64,000 bases of DNA from Nonomuraea sp. SBT364 (GCF_001083785.1 NZ_LAVL01000001.1:1-64000); one strand, 5' to 3'; counted from the stretch's first letter, positions 33,285 through 42,150 are shown. Notes: generated by a model from the sequence alone, not told the origin. Numbers and translations: made by a program.

Positions 33285-35767
33285 GGGCCCACCCGGCGCA
33301 CGTGGGAGCCCTCGGTGTCGCGGCTGACCTCGAACCGTACGGGGACGCGTTCGGCCAGCGCCGGGACGTGCGTGACGACTCCGACCATGCGTTCCTGGCC
33401 TGAGGCGAGGCGTTCGAGCGTGGTGGCCACCGTGTCGAGGGTGGCCGGGTCCAGGGTGCCGAAGCCCTCGTCCAGGAAGATCGACTCCAGTCCCCGGGCG
33501 ACGGTCCCCGACAGCGCCAGCGCCAGGGCCAGGGCGGCCTGGAACGTCTCGCCGCCCGACAGGGTGCGGGCGCTGCGCCGCATCCCGGCCTCGGCGTGGT
33601 CGATGACCTCGATCTCGCTGCGGCTGCCGAGGACGAGCTCGTACTGCCCGTCGGACAGCTCACGCAGCGTGTCGGAGGCGGTGGCGACGAGCAGGGCCAG
33701 CGCCTCGGCGCACAGCCAGCGCTCGAACGCGTTGGCGCGCAGCCGCAGGTCCAGCTCGTGCGCGACCTGGGCGGCCTGGTCACGTTCGGCCACCTCGGCG
33801 GTCAGCTCGGTGACCTTGGCGCGATCGTCGCGGATCCGCTCCAGCGCCGCCTCCGAACGCGTCACGGCCGCCGCCACGGCGGCGGCGATCTGGTCGGGCC
33901 CGCCGGTATCGCCCCCACCGGCCCCGGGGATGGGGACGCCGTGGCCGGTGAGTCGGCCGAGGAGGCCGGTGCGTTCCGCGTCGCGCCGGGCCACCAGCTC
34001 GGCGAGGGCCCGCTCGGTCTCGTCGACGACGGCGCGGGTGGCGATGCCCGCCTGGTTGCGCCACTCGATCAGGTCGCTCCAGGCGTGGTGCAGGTCGGCC
34101 CGGTCGACGGGCGGCGGCCCCTCGGCGTGCCCGCCGAGGGTGAGCAGCCGGTCCCGGGCGGCCTCCAGGGCGCGCCAGGCGTCCTCCCCCTGCCGCGCGG
34201 CCCGCACCGCGCGGGCCCGCGCCTGCTCCAGCCGGGTGCGGCAGCCGCGAGCCGCGGTCCGGGCCTCGGCGGCCACCTTCTCGGCCTTCGCCATGTCGGC
34301 CAGCCGCGCCTCGATCGCCCCACGCGCCACGGCGCCGTCGACGGCGCCCGTCCCCGCGCCGAACGGCGGCAAGGAGCTGAGGGCGGTGGTGCAGGCGGCG
34401 CGGTGGCGGGTCAGGTCCGCGTCGAGGCGGGCGGCCTGGTCGGCGAGCATCGCGGCGGACGTCTCGGCCTTGCCGTGCTCGGCCCGCGCCTGGTCGGCCT
34501 CGCCCCGGGCGATCGACACCGCGCGCTCGGCCGTACCGAGGTCGGAGAGGGCGCCGTGGCCGGGCGGGCCGGCGACGGGGCGCAGGCACACCGGGCAGGG
34601 GTCGCCGGCCGCCAGGCGGGCGGCGAGGTCGGCGCCGGCGTGCGCGTCGCGGAGCCGGTCACGCTCGGCCTCGGCGGCCGTGAGCCGGTCGCGGGCCTCG
34701 GTGAGGCGGGCGGCGAGCGCGGGGACGCGGGCGGCCGTCTCGGCGGCGGTGGCGCGGGCGGCGGCCGCGGCCTGCTCGGCCCGGTCCCGGGCGTCGAGCG
34801 CGGCCAGCGCGGCGACGAACGCGGCCCGGTCGCCCAGCTCGGCGAGCGCCGTCTCGGCGGCGTGCTCGTCGGCGGCGAGCGTGGCGGCCTCCGCCTCCAG
34901 CGCGGTCACCGCGTCGGCGGCCTCGCGGGCGGTGGCGGCGAGGGTGGGCACCTCGGGCGGCATGGTGAGCGAGCGCAGCGCGGTGATGCGGCCGGTCAGC
35001 GCCGCCAGCGCCTCCTGGGTGCGCCGGTGCTCGGCGTCACGGGCGCGCAGCAGCTCCAGGTCGGCGCCGATGCCCTCGGCCAGCGCGCGCAGCGCCAGGA
35101 CGCGCTCGTCCGCCTCGCGCTCGGCCTCCTCGGTGGCGCCGGACAGCTTGGCGAGCTGGTTGCGGGCGAAGGTGGCGGCCTGCCTGGCCTGCTCCTCCTC
35201 GGCCGCCGCGCGCTGCCTGATCCGGTCGTAGACGTCGGCGTCGAGCAGCTGCACGAGCAGGTCCTGGCGTTCGCGCGGGGCTGCGTGCAGGAACTCGGCG
35301 AAGCGGCCCTGCGGCAGCACCACGCACTGGGTGAAGAACCGGTATTCCAGCCCGGTCACCCGCTGGACCTCGATGGTGACGTTCTCGCCTTCGGCGACGG
35401 GCCTGGCGACCTCGTCGAAGCCGGCCGCGCCGGGCGTCAGCTCGTCGAGGCGCGCCTCCTTGGTGCGCACGGTGCCCTTGCTGTCGCGGACCAGCGCGCG
35501 CACCACGCCGTAGCGCCGGCCGCCGCTGTCGAAGACCAGCCCGACCTTGCCCGCGGCGGCGGAGGGGGCGAGCGCGTGCGCGATCACGTTCTCCTTGCCC
35601 CAGCGCGGGACCGTCCCGTACAGGGCGAAGCAGAGCGCGTCGATGATCGTGCTCTTGCCCGCGCCGGTGGGGCCGATCAGGGCGAAGTATTCGGTGTCGG
35701 CGAAGGAGATCTCCGTCGCCGAGCGGAAGCTGCCGAAGCCCTCCACGTGCAGCAGCAGGGGTCGCAT
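33281..35767 (-). CDS. sbcC: SbcC/Rad50-type ATPase
   Basis: 828 residues, short for SbcC (often about 1,000). Walker A GPTGAGKST is at 32-40, the Q-loop region at FFTQCVVLPQGRFAEFL, coiled coils at about 180-385 and 400-690 around a zinc hook CPVC (391-394), ABC signature LSGGE (736-740) and Walker B IFLDEGFGTLD (763-773). With SbcD it forms the Mre11-Rad50-type nuclease that processes DNA ends and hairpins. Its ATG overlaps the sbcD stop by one base. Confidence 0.95.
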   Translation of the reverse strand: MRPLLLHVEGFGSFRSATEISFADTEYFALIGPTGAGKSTIIDALCFALYGTVPRWGKENVIAHALAPSAAAGKVGLVFDSGGRRYGVVRALVRDSKGTVRTKEARLDELTPGAAGFDEVARPVAEGENVTIEVQRVTGLEYRFFTQCVVLPQGRFAEFLHAAPRERQDLLVQLLDADVYDRIRQRAAAEEEQARQAATFARNQLAKLSGATEEAEREADERVLALRALAEGIGADLELLRARDAEHRRTQEALAALTGRITALRSLTMPPEVPTLAATAREAADAVTALEAEAATLAADEHAAETALAELGDRAAFVAALAALDARDRAEQAAAAARATAAETAARVPALAARLTEARDRLTAAEAERDRLRDAHAGADLAARLAAGDPCPVCLRPVAGPPGHGALSDLGTAERAVSIARGEADQARAEHGKAETSAAMLADQAARLDADLTRHRAACTTALSSLPPFGAGTGAVDGAVARGAIEARLADMAKAEKVAAEARTAARGCRTRLEQARARAVRAARQGEDAWRALEAARDRLLTLGGHAEGPPPVDRADLHHAWSDLIEWRNQAGIATRAVVDETERALAELVARRDAERTGLLGRLTGHGVPIPGAGGGDTGGPDQIAAAVAAAVTRSEAALERIRDDRAKVTELTAEVAERDQAAQVAHELDLRLRANAFERWLCAEALALLVATASDTLRELSDGQYELVLGSRSEIEVIDHAEAGMRRSARTLSGGETFQAALALALALSGTVARGLESIFLDEGFGTLDPATLDTVATTLERLASGQERMVGVVTHVPALAERVPVRFEVSRDTEGSHVRRVGP

Positions 35768-36906
35768 CAGCCGGTCACCTCGTCATGCAGCCGGTCGAAC
35801 AGGGTGGCGACGCGGTCGTCGTCGCGGCCGGAGTCGGCCAGGTAGGCGCGGAACAGCTCACGCGGGGTGCGGCCGGCGGAGCCCGGCCGGCGGACCGCCT
35901 GCACGGGCCGGAACCGTTCGTCGATCACCACGTCGACGGTGCCGGGCAGCAGCTCGCGCACCTGGTCGGCGAGGCCGACGCGGGGTTTCTCCTCGACGAC
36001 CACCTTGAGCCAGTCGTCGCCCGCCTCGACGGTCTCCAGCTGCTCCAGCGTGCCGCGTACGGTGCGCAGGCGGCGCGCGCCGGCGAACGTGACCTCGCGC
36101 ACCACGGCCGGGCGGCCGGGGGCGACGTCGACCAGCAGCGCGCCAGGCTCGTTGCCCTCCTCGCCGAAGTCGACGGCGATGGGCGAGCCGCTGTACCAGA
36201 TCGGGCAGGGGCCGGGGATCTGCTGGCGGCGGTGCAGGTGGCCGAGGGCGGCGTACTGGGTGGCGGGCGGGAAGGCGGTCGGCTCGAAGTAGTAGGAGAA
36301 GATCGACTGGGCCTCGCGCTCGCCGCCGCCGAACCGGCCGCCGGGCAGTGTGCCGTGGGTGGTGATCAGGTTGACGGTGTCGCCCGCGAAGCCGGCGGTG
36401 AGCGCGCCGATCAGCTCGCCGATGCGGGCCGCGTAGTCGCGGTTGTGCTCGGCGGCGGTGCCGGTCAGCACCTCGGCGGCGCGCACCACGTAGCGGTGCG
36501 ACAGGAACGGCAGCACGGCCAGGCGGACCGGCTCGCCGGAGCGCGCGGTGAAGGCGAGCGTGCCGCCCGCGTCGGGGCGGCGGAAGGCGCCCACGACGTG
36601 CAGGCCGAGCGCGCCGAGCACCGGCCGGTAGACCTCGAACAGCGGCGCGCTGTCGTGGTTGCCGGCCAGCACCACCACGTCGCGGCCGTCCTCGCGCAGC
36701 GCCATGAGGGCGGGCAGCACCAGTGACTGCGCCTCGGGGGTGGGCGCGGAGGTGTCGAACAGGTCGCCTGCCACGATGACGGCGTCGACGTCCTCGGCCC
36801 GCGCGGTGGCGACCAGCTCGCGCAGCACCCGGCGGTGCTCGTCGGCGCGCGAGCGGCCCTTGAGCACCTTGCCCACGTGCCAGTCGGCGGTGTGCAGGAT
36901 CTTCAC
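35767..36906 (-). CDS. sbcD: SbcD/Mre11-type nuclease
   Basis: 379 residues. The metallophosphoesterase motifs are complete: DWHVG (8-12), GDLFD (47-51), GNHD (82-85), THG and GHLH for two manganese ions. It is an endonuclease/3'-5' exonuclease on DNA ends, partnered by SbcC. The C-terminal cap (EVTFAGARRLRTV...) would bind the SbcC coiled-coil base. GTG start with a very strong GGAGGAGGTGA, 15 bp after the HerA-like stop. Confidence 0.95.
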   Translation of the reverse strand: MKILHTADWHVGKVLKGRSRADEHRRVLRELVATARAEDVDAVIVAGDLFDTSAPTPEAQSLVLPALMALREDGRDVVVLAGNHDSAPLFEVYRPVLGALGLHVVGAFRRPDAGGTLAFTARSGEPVRLAVLPFLSHRYVVRAAEVLTGTAAEHNRDYAARIGELIGALTAGFAGDTVNLITTHGTLPGGRFGGGEREAQSIFSYYFEPTAFPPATQYAALGHLHRRQQIPGPCPIWYSGSPIAVDFGEEGNEPGALLVDVAPGRPAVVREVTFAGARRLRTVRGTLEQLETVEAGDDWLKVVVEEKPRVGLADQVRELLPGTVDVVIDERFRPVQAVRRPGSAGRTPRELFRAYLADSGRDDDRVATLFDRLHDEVTG

Positions 36907-36921
36907 GTGGTCACCTCCTCC

Positions 36922-38694
36922 TCAGAACGGCGGGATGTCGTCTTCCGCGCCCGGCAGCCCCTGGAACGGATCCGCCGACGCCTTGGCCTGCGCCACCGCC
37001 TCGGACGGCCGGGTGGCCCACGCGGGGAACGGGAACGCGACGGCCAGCGGCACCGGGATCTCCGGCTGCGCCACGAACATGGTGCCGGGCTTGGCGATCG
37101 TGGCCCGCTCGCGCACGGCCGGGGGCAGCCAGCCGTACTCGGACCTGGCGGCCTCGGCGGAGTCGAGGCGGCCGGCGACGCGCACGGCGCTGTTGGCGAC
37201 GATGCGGCGCTCGACCTCGGAGGCGGTCTGCTGGGCGCCGATGAGGATGACGCCGAGGCTGCGGCCCCGCTCGGCGACGTCGAGCAGGATCTCCTTGATG
37301 GGCGAGTCGCCCTCGCGCGGGGCGTACTTGTTGAGCTCGTCGAGCACCACGAACAGCAGCGGCTTGGCGGTGCCGGCCGACTCCTTGCGGTGGAACTCGC
37401 CGCGCAGCACCACGCCGACCACGAACCGCTGCGCCCGCTCCGGCAGGTTGTGCAGGTCGACGATGGAGACCTGGGCGTCGGAGGTGCGGATGGTGTGGGC
37501 GCGGAAGAACGGCAGGTCGCCGCGGACGATCGGCGACAGGGGCCGCACGGCGCTGCGGAGCCGGCGCAGGAAGGCGTTGACGGTGCCGAGCGGGGTCTGC
37601 GCGCCGGTCCACTCGTGCCGCGAGGCCTCGTCCTGGAGCTGGTCGGACAGCAGCTCGACCAGGTCGGAGAAGGTGCGGCAGGCGGTGCCTCGGATGCGGA
37701 CCGCGCCGCCGTCGCCGACCGGCTCGGCCCACGCCTGCAGCCGGGCGGCGACCTGGCCGACCAGCAGCGAGTAGCCGGCGCGCTCGTCGTCGGCGTCGGC
37801 GAAGACGAACCGCAGCAGCTCCTCCTGGCAGAACTCCACCAGCGTCCAGAAGAACGAGCTGACCCCCTGGGTGCGGGCGGAGACGTGCGGGACGCCGTTG
37901 GGGTCGTTGGGCCGGGGCGGGGCGAAGACGTGCACGCTGGAGAACGGCGTGGCGGGCAGCCCGAGCCGCCCGTAGACGCTCCTGGCGGACTCGTCGAGCC
38001 GGCTGTTGTCGTGGTCGAGGAAGAGCAGGTCCTCACCCTTGACCGAGAAGATCAGCGCCTTGGTGTTGGCCGCCTCGCCGCCCAGCACGCCCGAGTTGAA
38101 GATCGAGTAGAGCAGGAAGGTGGCGAACGAGGTCTTGGTCGCCACGCCCGACACGCCGGAGATCGACACGTGCGCGCCCCGGGTGCCGTCGAGGAAGTCG
38201 AAGTTGACGTACAGCGGCTGCCCGTCGCGGCCGGTGCCGATGGGGATGCGCCGGTCCATCACGTCGAAGTAGAGCGCCTGGTCGCGGTCGCCGGCGCCGG
38301 CGAGGTAGACCTGCGCGCCGGGCAGCGGCGGCACGAACACCTCCGGCTCGACGCGGGTGACGCGCACCTCGGCCACCTCGACCACGGCGGCGGGCAGCGC
38401 GCCGTCGGCGATGAGGAACACGTCGGAGTCGTAGGCGGCGCCCTCGTGGCGGGCCTCGACGGTGGCGACCACACCCGCCATCAGCACCGGCCCGTATCCC
38501 GGCACCTCGCGCCTGGTCACCACCACGTCGTCGAGCTGGACGACCTTGCCCGGCGCCAGCCCGATCCAGAACGACAGCGGCGAGGCCGACTGCGTGCCGA
38601 GCACCCGGCCGACCGCCTCGCCCGCCGGGACCGCCACCGCGGCGCTCGTCACCCCGTTGACCGTCACGTGTCTCTCCACCCCCACCGTCGTCAT
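36922..38694 (-). CDS. HerA-like DNA translocase/ATPase
   Basis: 590 residues. An N-terminal HAS-barrel-like region (about 5-150) precedes a HerA/FtsK-type ATPase core: P-loop region GVSGVATKTS (180-189), Walker B LLFVVLDELNKYAPRE (446-461) and a sensor/arginine-finger region GAQQTASEVERRIVANSAVRVAGRL (487-510). HerA hexamers pump DNA and activate NurA. The P-loop is not canonical: the usual GxGK[ST] glycine before lysine is threonine and one residue is inserted. The ATG at 38694 is preferred; a GTG at 38718 adds eight residues. Confidence 0.82.
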   Translation of the reverse strand: MTTVGVERHVTVNGVTSAAVAVPAGEAVGRVLGTQSASPLSFWIGLAPGKVVQLDDVVVTRREVPGYGPVLMAGVVATVEARHEGAAYDSDVFLIADGALPAAVVEVAEVRVTRVEPEVFVPPLPGAQVYLAGAGDRDQALYFDVMDRRIPIGTGRDGQPLYVNFDFLDGTRGAHVSISGVSGVATKTSFATFLLYSIFNSGVLGGEAANTKALIFSVKGEDLLFLDHDNSRLDESARSVYGRLGLPATPFSSVHVFAPPRPNDPNGVPHVSARTQGVSSFFWTLVEFCQEELLRFVFADADDERAGYSLLVGQVAARLQAWAEPVGDGGAVRIRGTACRTFSDLVELLSDQLQDEASRHEWTGAQTPLGTVNAFLRRLRSAVRPLSPIVRGDLPFFRAHTIRTSDAQVSIVDLHNLPERAQRFVVGVVLRGEFHRKESAGTAKPLLFVVLDELNKYAPREGDSPIKEILLDVAERGRSLGVILIGAQQTASEVERRIVANSAVRVAGRLDSAEAARSEYGWLPPAVRERATIAKPGTMFVAQPEIPVPLAVAFPFPAWATRPSEAVAQAKASADPFQGLPGAEDDIPPF

Positions 38695-38740
38695 CCACCG
38701 CAGCGTAACCGGCGCCACCGACTATGACTGACAGACGCAG

Positions 38741-38834
38741 CCATCGGCATGCTGGTCCACGTCGCGGACGCCAAGGGCGGCATCCGGCCGGGAGGACGCG
38801 ACGAAGGCCGACGTGACGATCAAGGAGCTGTACG
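38741..38834 (+). pseudogene. Possible short gene relic between divergent units
   Basis: In one plus-strand frame LVHVADAKGGIRPG reads sensibly, then a +1 shift gives EDATKADVTIKELYVSR and a stop (ending near 38843). Together they look like the C-terminus of a lost gene. No start or ribosome site. Tentative. Confidence 0.25.
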
Positions 38835-39221
38835 TCAGCCGCTGATCAGGGCCTTGGCGGTGAGCGTCTCCTCCCCCGCCGGGCCGGTCAGGCGGATCGA
38901 CACGTCCCACACGCCCGACATGGTGAACAGCTCGCCCTCGGCCACGAACCGGCCCGGCTCGCGCTCCGCCGCCGCGAGCTCGGGCATGGCGTGCCCCATG
39001 TCGGGCATCACCGCCGACAACGCCATGCCGTCCGCGTCACCCGAGGTCACCCGCGTGTCCACGACGATGGCGCCGGTCCTGGGCGGGTCGATCAGGACGG
39101 TCACGGTGTAGCGGGAGCCGGCGATGGTCAGGGTCAGCGGCTCGGCGCCCGAGGTCCGGCCGGCGACGAAGAGCGCGGCCGCGGCCACCAGCAGCGCGGC
39201 GAGCGCAATCAGGCGTTTCAT
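38835..39221 (-). CDS. FixH/YtkA-like membrane-anchored protein
   Basis: 128 residues: one N-terminal transmembrane segment, then an extracytoplasmic beta-sandwich with AVMPDMGHAMPELAA and GEWDVSI-type GVWDVSIRL, typical of FixH/YtkA-like domains. The MP.MGH motif is Met/His-rich and may bind copper. Its ATG overlaps the preceding gene's stop (ATGA). Third gene of a three-gene operon. Confidence 0.78.
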   Translation of the reverse strand: MKRLIALAALLVAAAALFVAGRTSGAEPLTLTIAGSRYTVTVLIDPPRTGAIVVDTRVTSGDADGMALSAVMPDMGHAMPELAAAEREPGRFVAEGELFTMSGVWDVSIRLTGPAGEETLTAKALISG

Positions 39222-40483
39222 CCGGCCGGCTCCGCCACGTCGACGGTGAAGGGCATGGTCACGATGCGGCCGTCCGTGGCGTGCTGGGCCCAGGCCAGAT
39301 ACCGTCCCGGGCGGGGGAAGCTGAAGGTGAAGCGCAGCCGGGTCCCGTTCGTCCCCATCTCGTGGACGTGGCCGAGGAACGACCCGTCCTGGCTCCGTAC
39401 GATCAGGTGGCCGGCCATGCCGAGCCACGGCCGCACCGCGCCGTCGGCGGGGAGCTCGATCGTCGCCGGGCGGCCCGCGACGGGGACGGCCGGCCGCAGC
39501 TCGGGGACGGCGGCGGGAAGGTCGGCGGTCGCGGCGCCGGCCGGGTCGCCGTCGACGGCGAACTCGCCGGTGAGGAGCTGGCCGCCGGAGTCCTCGCGTT
39601 CCAGCTCGGCGTAGACCAGGTAGCGGCCCGGACGGTCGGCGCGCAGCCTGACCTCCAGGCGGCCGGCGGCGGTGCGCAGCGGGTGCACGTGGCGGAAGTA
39701 GCGGCCGTCCTCACTGGTGACGACCACGTGGGCGAGCGCCTCGTGGTGGGAGACCAGATCGTCCACCGGCCTTCCGGTGGAGCCGTCGGTGAGGTCGACG
39801 CGCAGCGTGAACTCCTGTCCGGGCGCCGGGCCGGCCGGGGCCGTCTCCATCCGCGCCTGCGCGAACGGCCGCCCGCCGGCGGGCTGGGTCTGCGCCGTGG
39901 GCGCGGCGCCGTCGGGCGGGCCGGGCGGCAGCATCGGCTCGAAGACGACGACCATGGCCGCGACCGTGACCCCCGCCGCGGCGCCGGCGGCCAGCATCAT
40001 GGCCGGGCCGCGCCGGGAGACCGCGCCGGTGAGCAGGCCACCCACCAGCAACAGCCCCGCCGCGAACAATCCGCCATAGATCAGGAAATCGCCCGCCGAG
40101 CCGCGATCCACCAGGACGCGGAAGGGCACCACGGCGACCTCGTCGCCGGCCCGCAGCGTGAGCTGGTGCGGGCCGGTCTCCTCCACCCTGAGCTCGGCGT
40201 ATTCGGGATCGGCGGCGGCCCGCGCGACGCCCTTGACCGTGCGGCCGCCGGTCAGCGAGCGGACCTCCAGGCTCACGGGCAGGCCCGCGGCGCGTTCGAA
40301 GGCGACGACGCCGATCCGCAACGGCCCGGGCACCCGCGACGTGCCCTTGATCACCAGGGTGACCTCGGCGCCCGCGATCGTCTGCGCGATCCGCAGATCC
40401 GCTCCGGCCGTGACATTGTGCGCGGCGGCCGGAGCGGCGAACATCACCACCAGGACGGCGGCGAGGAGGAGCGCCCGGATCAT
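39218..40483 (-). CDS. Secreted/membrane protein with two His-rich YtkA-type domains
   Basis: 421 residues. Signal peptide (ends AAPAAAH), an N-terminal beta domain (30-140), two adjacent transmembrane segments (about 150-205), then two similar extracytoplasmic domains with histidine motifs: HHEALAHVVV..RYFRHVHPLR and GMAGHLIVRS..SFLGHVHEMG. This H.HVHP pattern recurs in proteins near copper-handling genes. Metal binding is inferred. ATGA overlap with the upstream gene shows coupling. Confidence 0.72.
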   Translation of the reverse strand: MIRALLLAAVLVVMFAAPAAAHNVTAGADLRIAQTIAGAEVTLVIKGTSRVPGPLRIGVVAFERAAGLPVSLEVRSLTGGRTVKGVARAAADPEYAELRVEETGPHQLTLRAGDEVAVVPFRVLVDRGSAGDFLIYGGLFAAGLLLVGGLLTGAVSRRGPAMMLAAGAAAGVTVAAMVVVFEPMLPPGPPDGAAPTAQTQPAGGRPFAQARMETAPAGPAPGQEFTLRVDLTDGSTGRPVDDLVSHHEALAHVVVTSEDGRYFRHVHPLRTAAGRLEVRLRADRPGRYLVYAELEREDSGGQLLTGEFAVDGDPAGAATADLPAAVPELRPAVPVAGRPATIELPADGAVRPWLGMAGHLIVRSQDGSFLGHVHEMGTNGTRLRFTFSFPRPGRYLAWAQHATDGRIVTMPFTVDVAEPAG

Positions 40484-41538
40484 CCGTCGTCGGAGGCGTT
40501 GGGCAGGAAGAGCGCCCCGAGCGCCAGGCCGACCAGCCCGGCGACGATCGGCGCGCCGGTCCACAGCTCGGGCACGGCGGGCAGCGCGCCGGCCGCCGCC
40601 GACGCCACCCCGATGTACAGCGACCAGGTGACGAACGCCGACAGCCCGGCGAAGGCCCAGTAGGCGCCCCGCCGCTTCCCCGAGGGACGCAGCCAGCGGA
40701 TCAGCAGGTCGCTGACCAGCCCCGCCGCCACGAACGTCAGCAGGATCGGCATGTTGCGGAAGGCCGTCTGCGCCCCCGGCATCAGGACGCCGATCGTGTA
40801 CATGAGCGTCACGCTACCGAACGGCAGCTCCCACCGGCGCACCAGCAACAGCACCGGGGCGAGGATGATCACGTTCGTCATGACCATGGCCGTGGCCAGC
40901 CTGTCGGATCCGTCCAGGCTGGAGAACACCTCCACGATGCTCCCCGCTCCCCACTGCATCGCGTCGCCGTACGACAGGAACAGCGACACCAGCGTGGTCG
41001 CGAACGCCAGCCCGACCAGCGCGGGCAGCAGCCGCCCGAGCGACGGCCGGGCCCCCACGTCGGGCGCCTTCCAGGCCGAGCGGAGCGGCGTGGTGATGAT
41101 GAGCAGCATCGTCACGATGAGGCCGAGGTGCGAGGGGCTGAACAGGATGTCGATGGACGTCTCGATGCCGAGCACCGTGTGCCACACCATGTCGGCGAAC
41201 CCGAAGGCCGCGAACGCGGGGATCGCCACCAGCCCGGCCAGATAGCCCATGGGCACCGCGGCCAGCCCCTGCCGCCCGGTGCGGACGTTGCGCAGCACCT
41301 GCCAGATGAGCCAGGCCGAGACCGCCGCGAACCCCGAGTAGAACACCGCGTGCCAGGGGGTGAAGAACGTCTCCAGTTCGGCCGACAGGTTGGTGTGCGC
41401 CCACGCGTCGATCATCAGCCCGATGCCGAACCACACGCCGAGCAGTGCCGTGACGAGGTCCGTCCGGGGTGACACCCACCCGCGAGCCTCCCCCGAGTCC
41501 GCCAGTAATCGCCGTAGACCGGCGTTCGTCGTGACCAT
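40480..41538 (-). CDS. Polytopic membrane protein, unknown
   Basis: 352 residues with about nine hydrophobic segments and conserved-looking histidines near helix ends (DAWAHTNLSAELETFFTPWHAVFY, FADMVWHTVLG, LFSPSHLGL). The regular histidine placement suggests a metal or haem site in the membrane. No named family recognised. First gene of the operon with the two secreted proteins. ATG at 41538 has GGGAGG upstream; 41568 is an alternative. Confidence 0.72.
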   Translation of the reverse strand: MVTTNAGLRRLLADSGEARGWVSPRTDLVTALLGVWFGIGLMIDAWAHTNLSAELETFFTPWHAVFYSGFAAVSAWLIWQVLRNVRTGRQGLAAVPMGYLAGLVAIPAFAAFGFADMVWHTVLGIETSIDILFSPSHLGLIVTMLLIITTPLRSAWKAPDVGARPSLGRLLPALVGLAFATTLVSLFLSYGDAMQWGAGSIVEVFSSLDGSDRLATAMVMTNVIILAPVLLLVRRWELPFGSVTLMYTIGVLMPGAQTAFRNMPILLTFVAAGLVSDLLIRWLRPSGKRRGAYWAFAGLSAFVTWSLYIGVASAAAGALPAVPELWTGAPIVAGLVGLALGALFLPNASDDG

Positions 41539-41593
41539 CCCAGCCTCCCTTCTCCGGCCCAAGATCATGTCAGACGGGAGATCAGCCTGCTAT

Positions 41594-41617
41594 AAAGCCC
41601 CAGGTCCCGGGGCTTTT
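41594..41617 (-). terminator. Hairpin with A/T flanks
   Basis: AAAGCCCC and GGGGCTTT form an 8-bp stem with a 7-nt loop, with T's on one side and TATAAA on the other, so it can act in either direction. Most likely it terminates the decayed minus-strand gene at 41682-41920. Confidence 0.55.
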
Positions 41618-41681
41618 GAGCTGGGCCGGAATGACCAATCGGTAGGGTGCGCGGCGTGAGGGCCCTGTAACGGGAGCTGTA

Positions 41682-41920
41682 TCAGACCCTCAGCAGTTCG
41701 TCCGGCCAGCCCGGCCGATCGGCGGCCTCACGGATCGAATCCAGCAGCATCGACTCGGCGGCGCCGTAGTCGTGGGCCACCTTGGCGCGTTCGCAGGAGA
41801 ACGCCAGCGCCGCGATGTCCCCCTCAGCCCTGAGGGCGTGGGGGGCAGCATGTAGTGACGCCGCGGGTCACAGGGACCGGTGGTATTGAAGTACTTCACA
41901 GAGGGTGTCCACACGATCAC
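41682..41920 (-). pseudogene. Decayed ATP-binding (AAA_35-like) gene
   Basis: The N-terminus VKYFNTTGPCDPRRHYMLPP is the typical opening of a family of large actinobacterial/cyanobacterial ATP-binding proteins. It continues directly, in another frame, into ALRAEGDIAALAFSCERAK..YGAAESMLLDSIREAAD, which in intact members lies after the P-loop. The P-loop segment is thus deleted, the frame is shifted near 41842, and the gene ends early at 41682. Family recognition is from memory. Confidence 0.7.
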
Positions 41921-41971
41921 AGTCCGCCAGTGTTCGCGGCCGCCGAGGGACCGTGGCCGTCGCCGATCCTG

Positions 41972-42106
41972 ATGAAATTCGAGAGTGGAGCGAAAGTCAT
42001 TGCGACACTCGCTGTCGCGGCGAGCGCGCTCGTTCTCGCCCCCAGCCCGGCGCAGGCCGCCCTTCCCGGTGTGAAGCTTTCAAGACCGAACAGGCCGCAC
42101 ATTTGA
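41972..42106 (+). CDS. Possible 44-aa secreted peptide
   Basis: MKFESGAKVIATLAVAASAL..APSPAQA reads as a complete signal peptide, followed by only 15 residues (ALPGVKLSRPNRPHI). Either a small secreted peptide or the truncated start of a lost gene beside the decayed ATP-binding gene. The ribosome site is weak. A strong hairpin follows. Confidence 0.4.
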   Translation: MKFESGAKVIATLAVAASALVLAPSPAQAALPGVKLSRPNRPHI

Positions 42107-42110
42107 CTGG

Positions 42111-42150
42111 CGCAACGCCCAGACCATCGCTTGCAGGTCTGGGCGTTGCG
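42111..42150 (+). terminator. Perfect 15-bp hairpin
   Basis: CGCAACGCCCAGACC (42111-42125) pairs perfectly with 42136-42150 around a 10-nt loop. There is no T-run. It lies just after the 44-codon ORF and before the convergent GntR gene, as expected for an actinomycete-style terminator. Confidence 0.65.
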
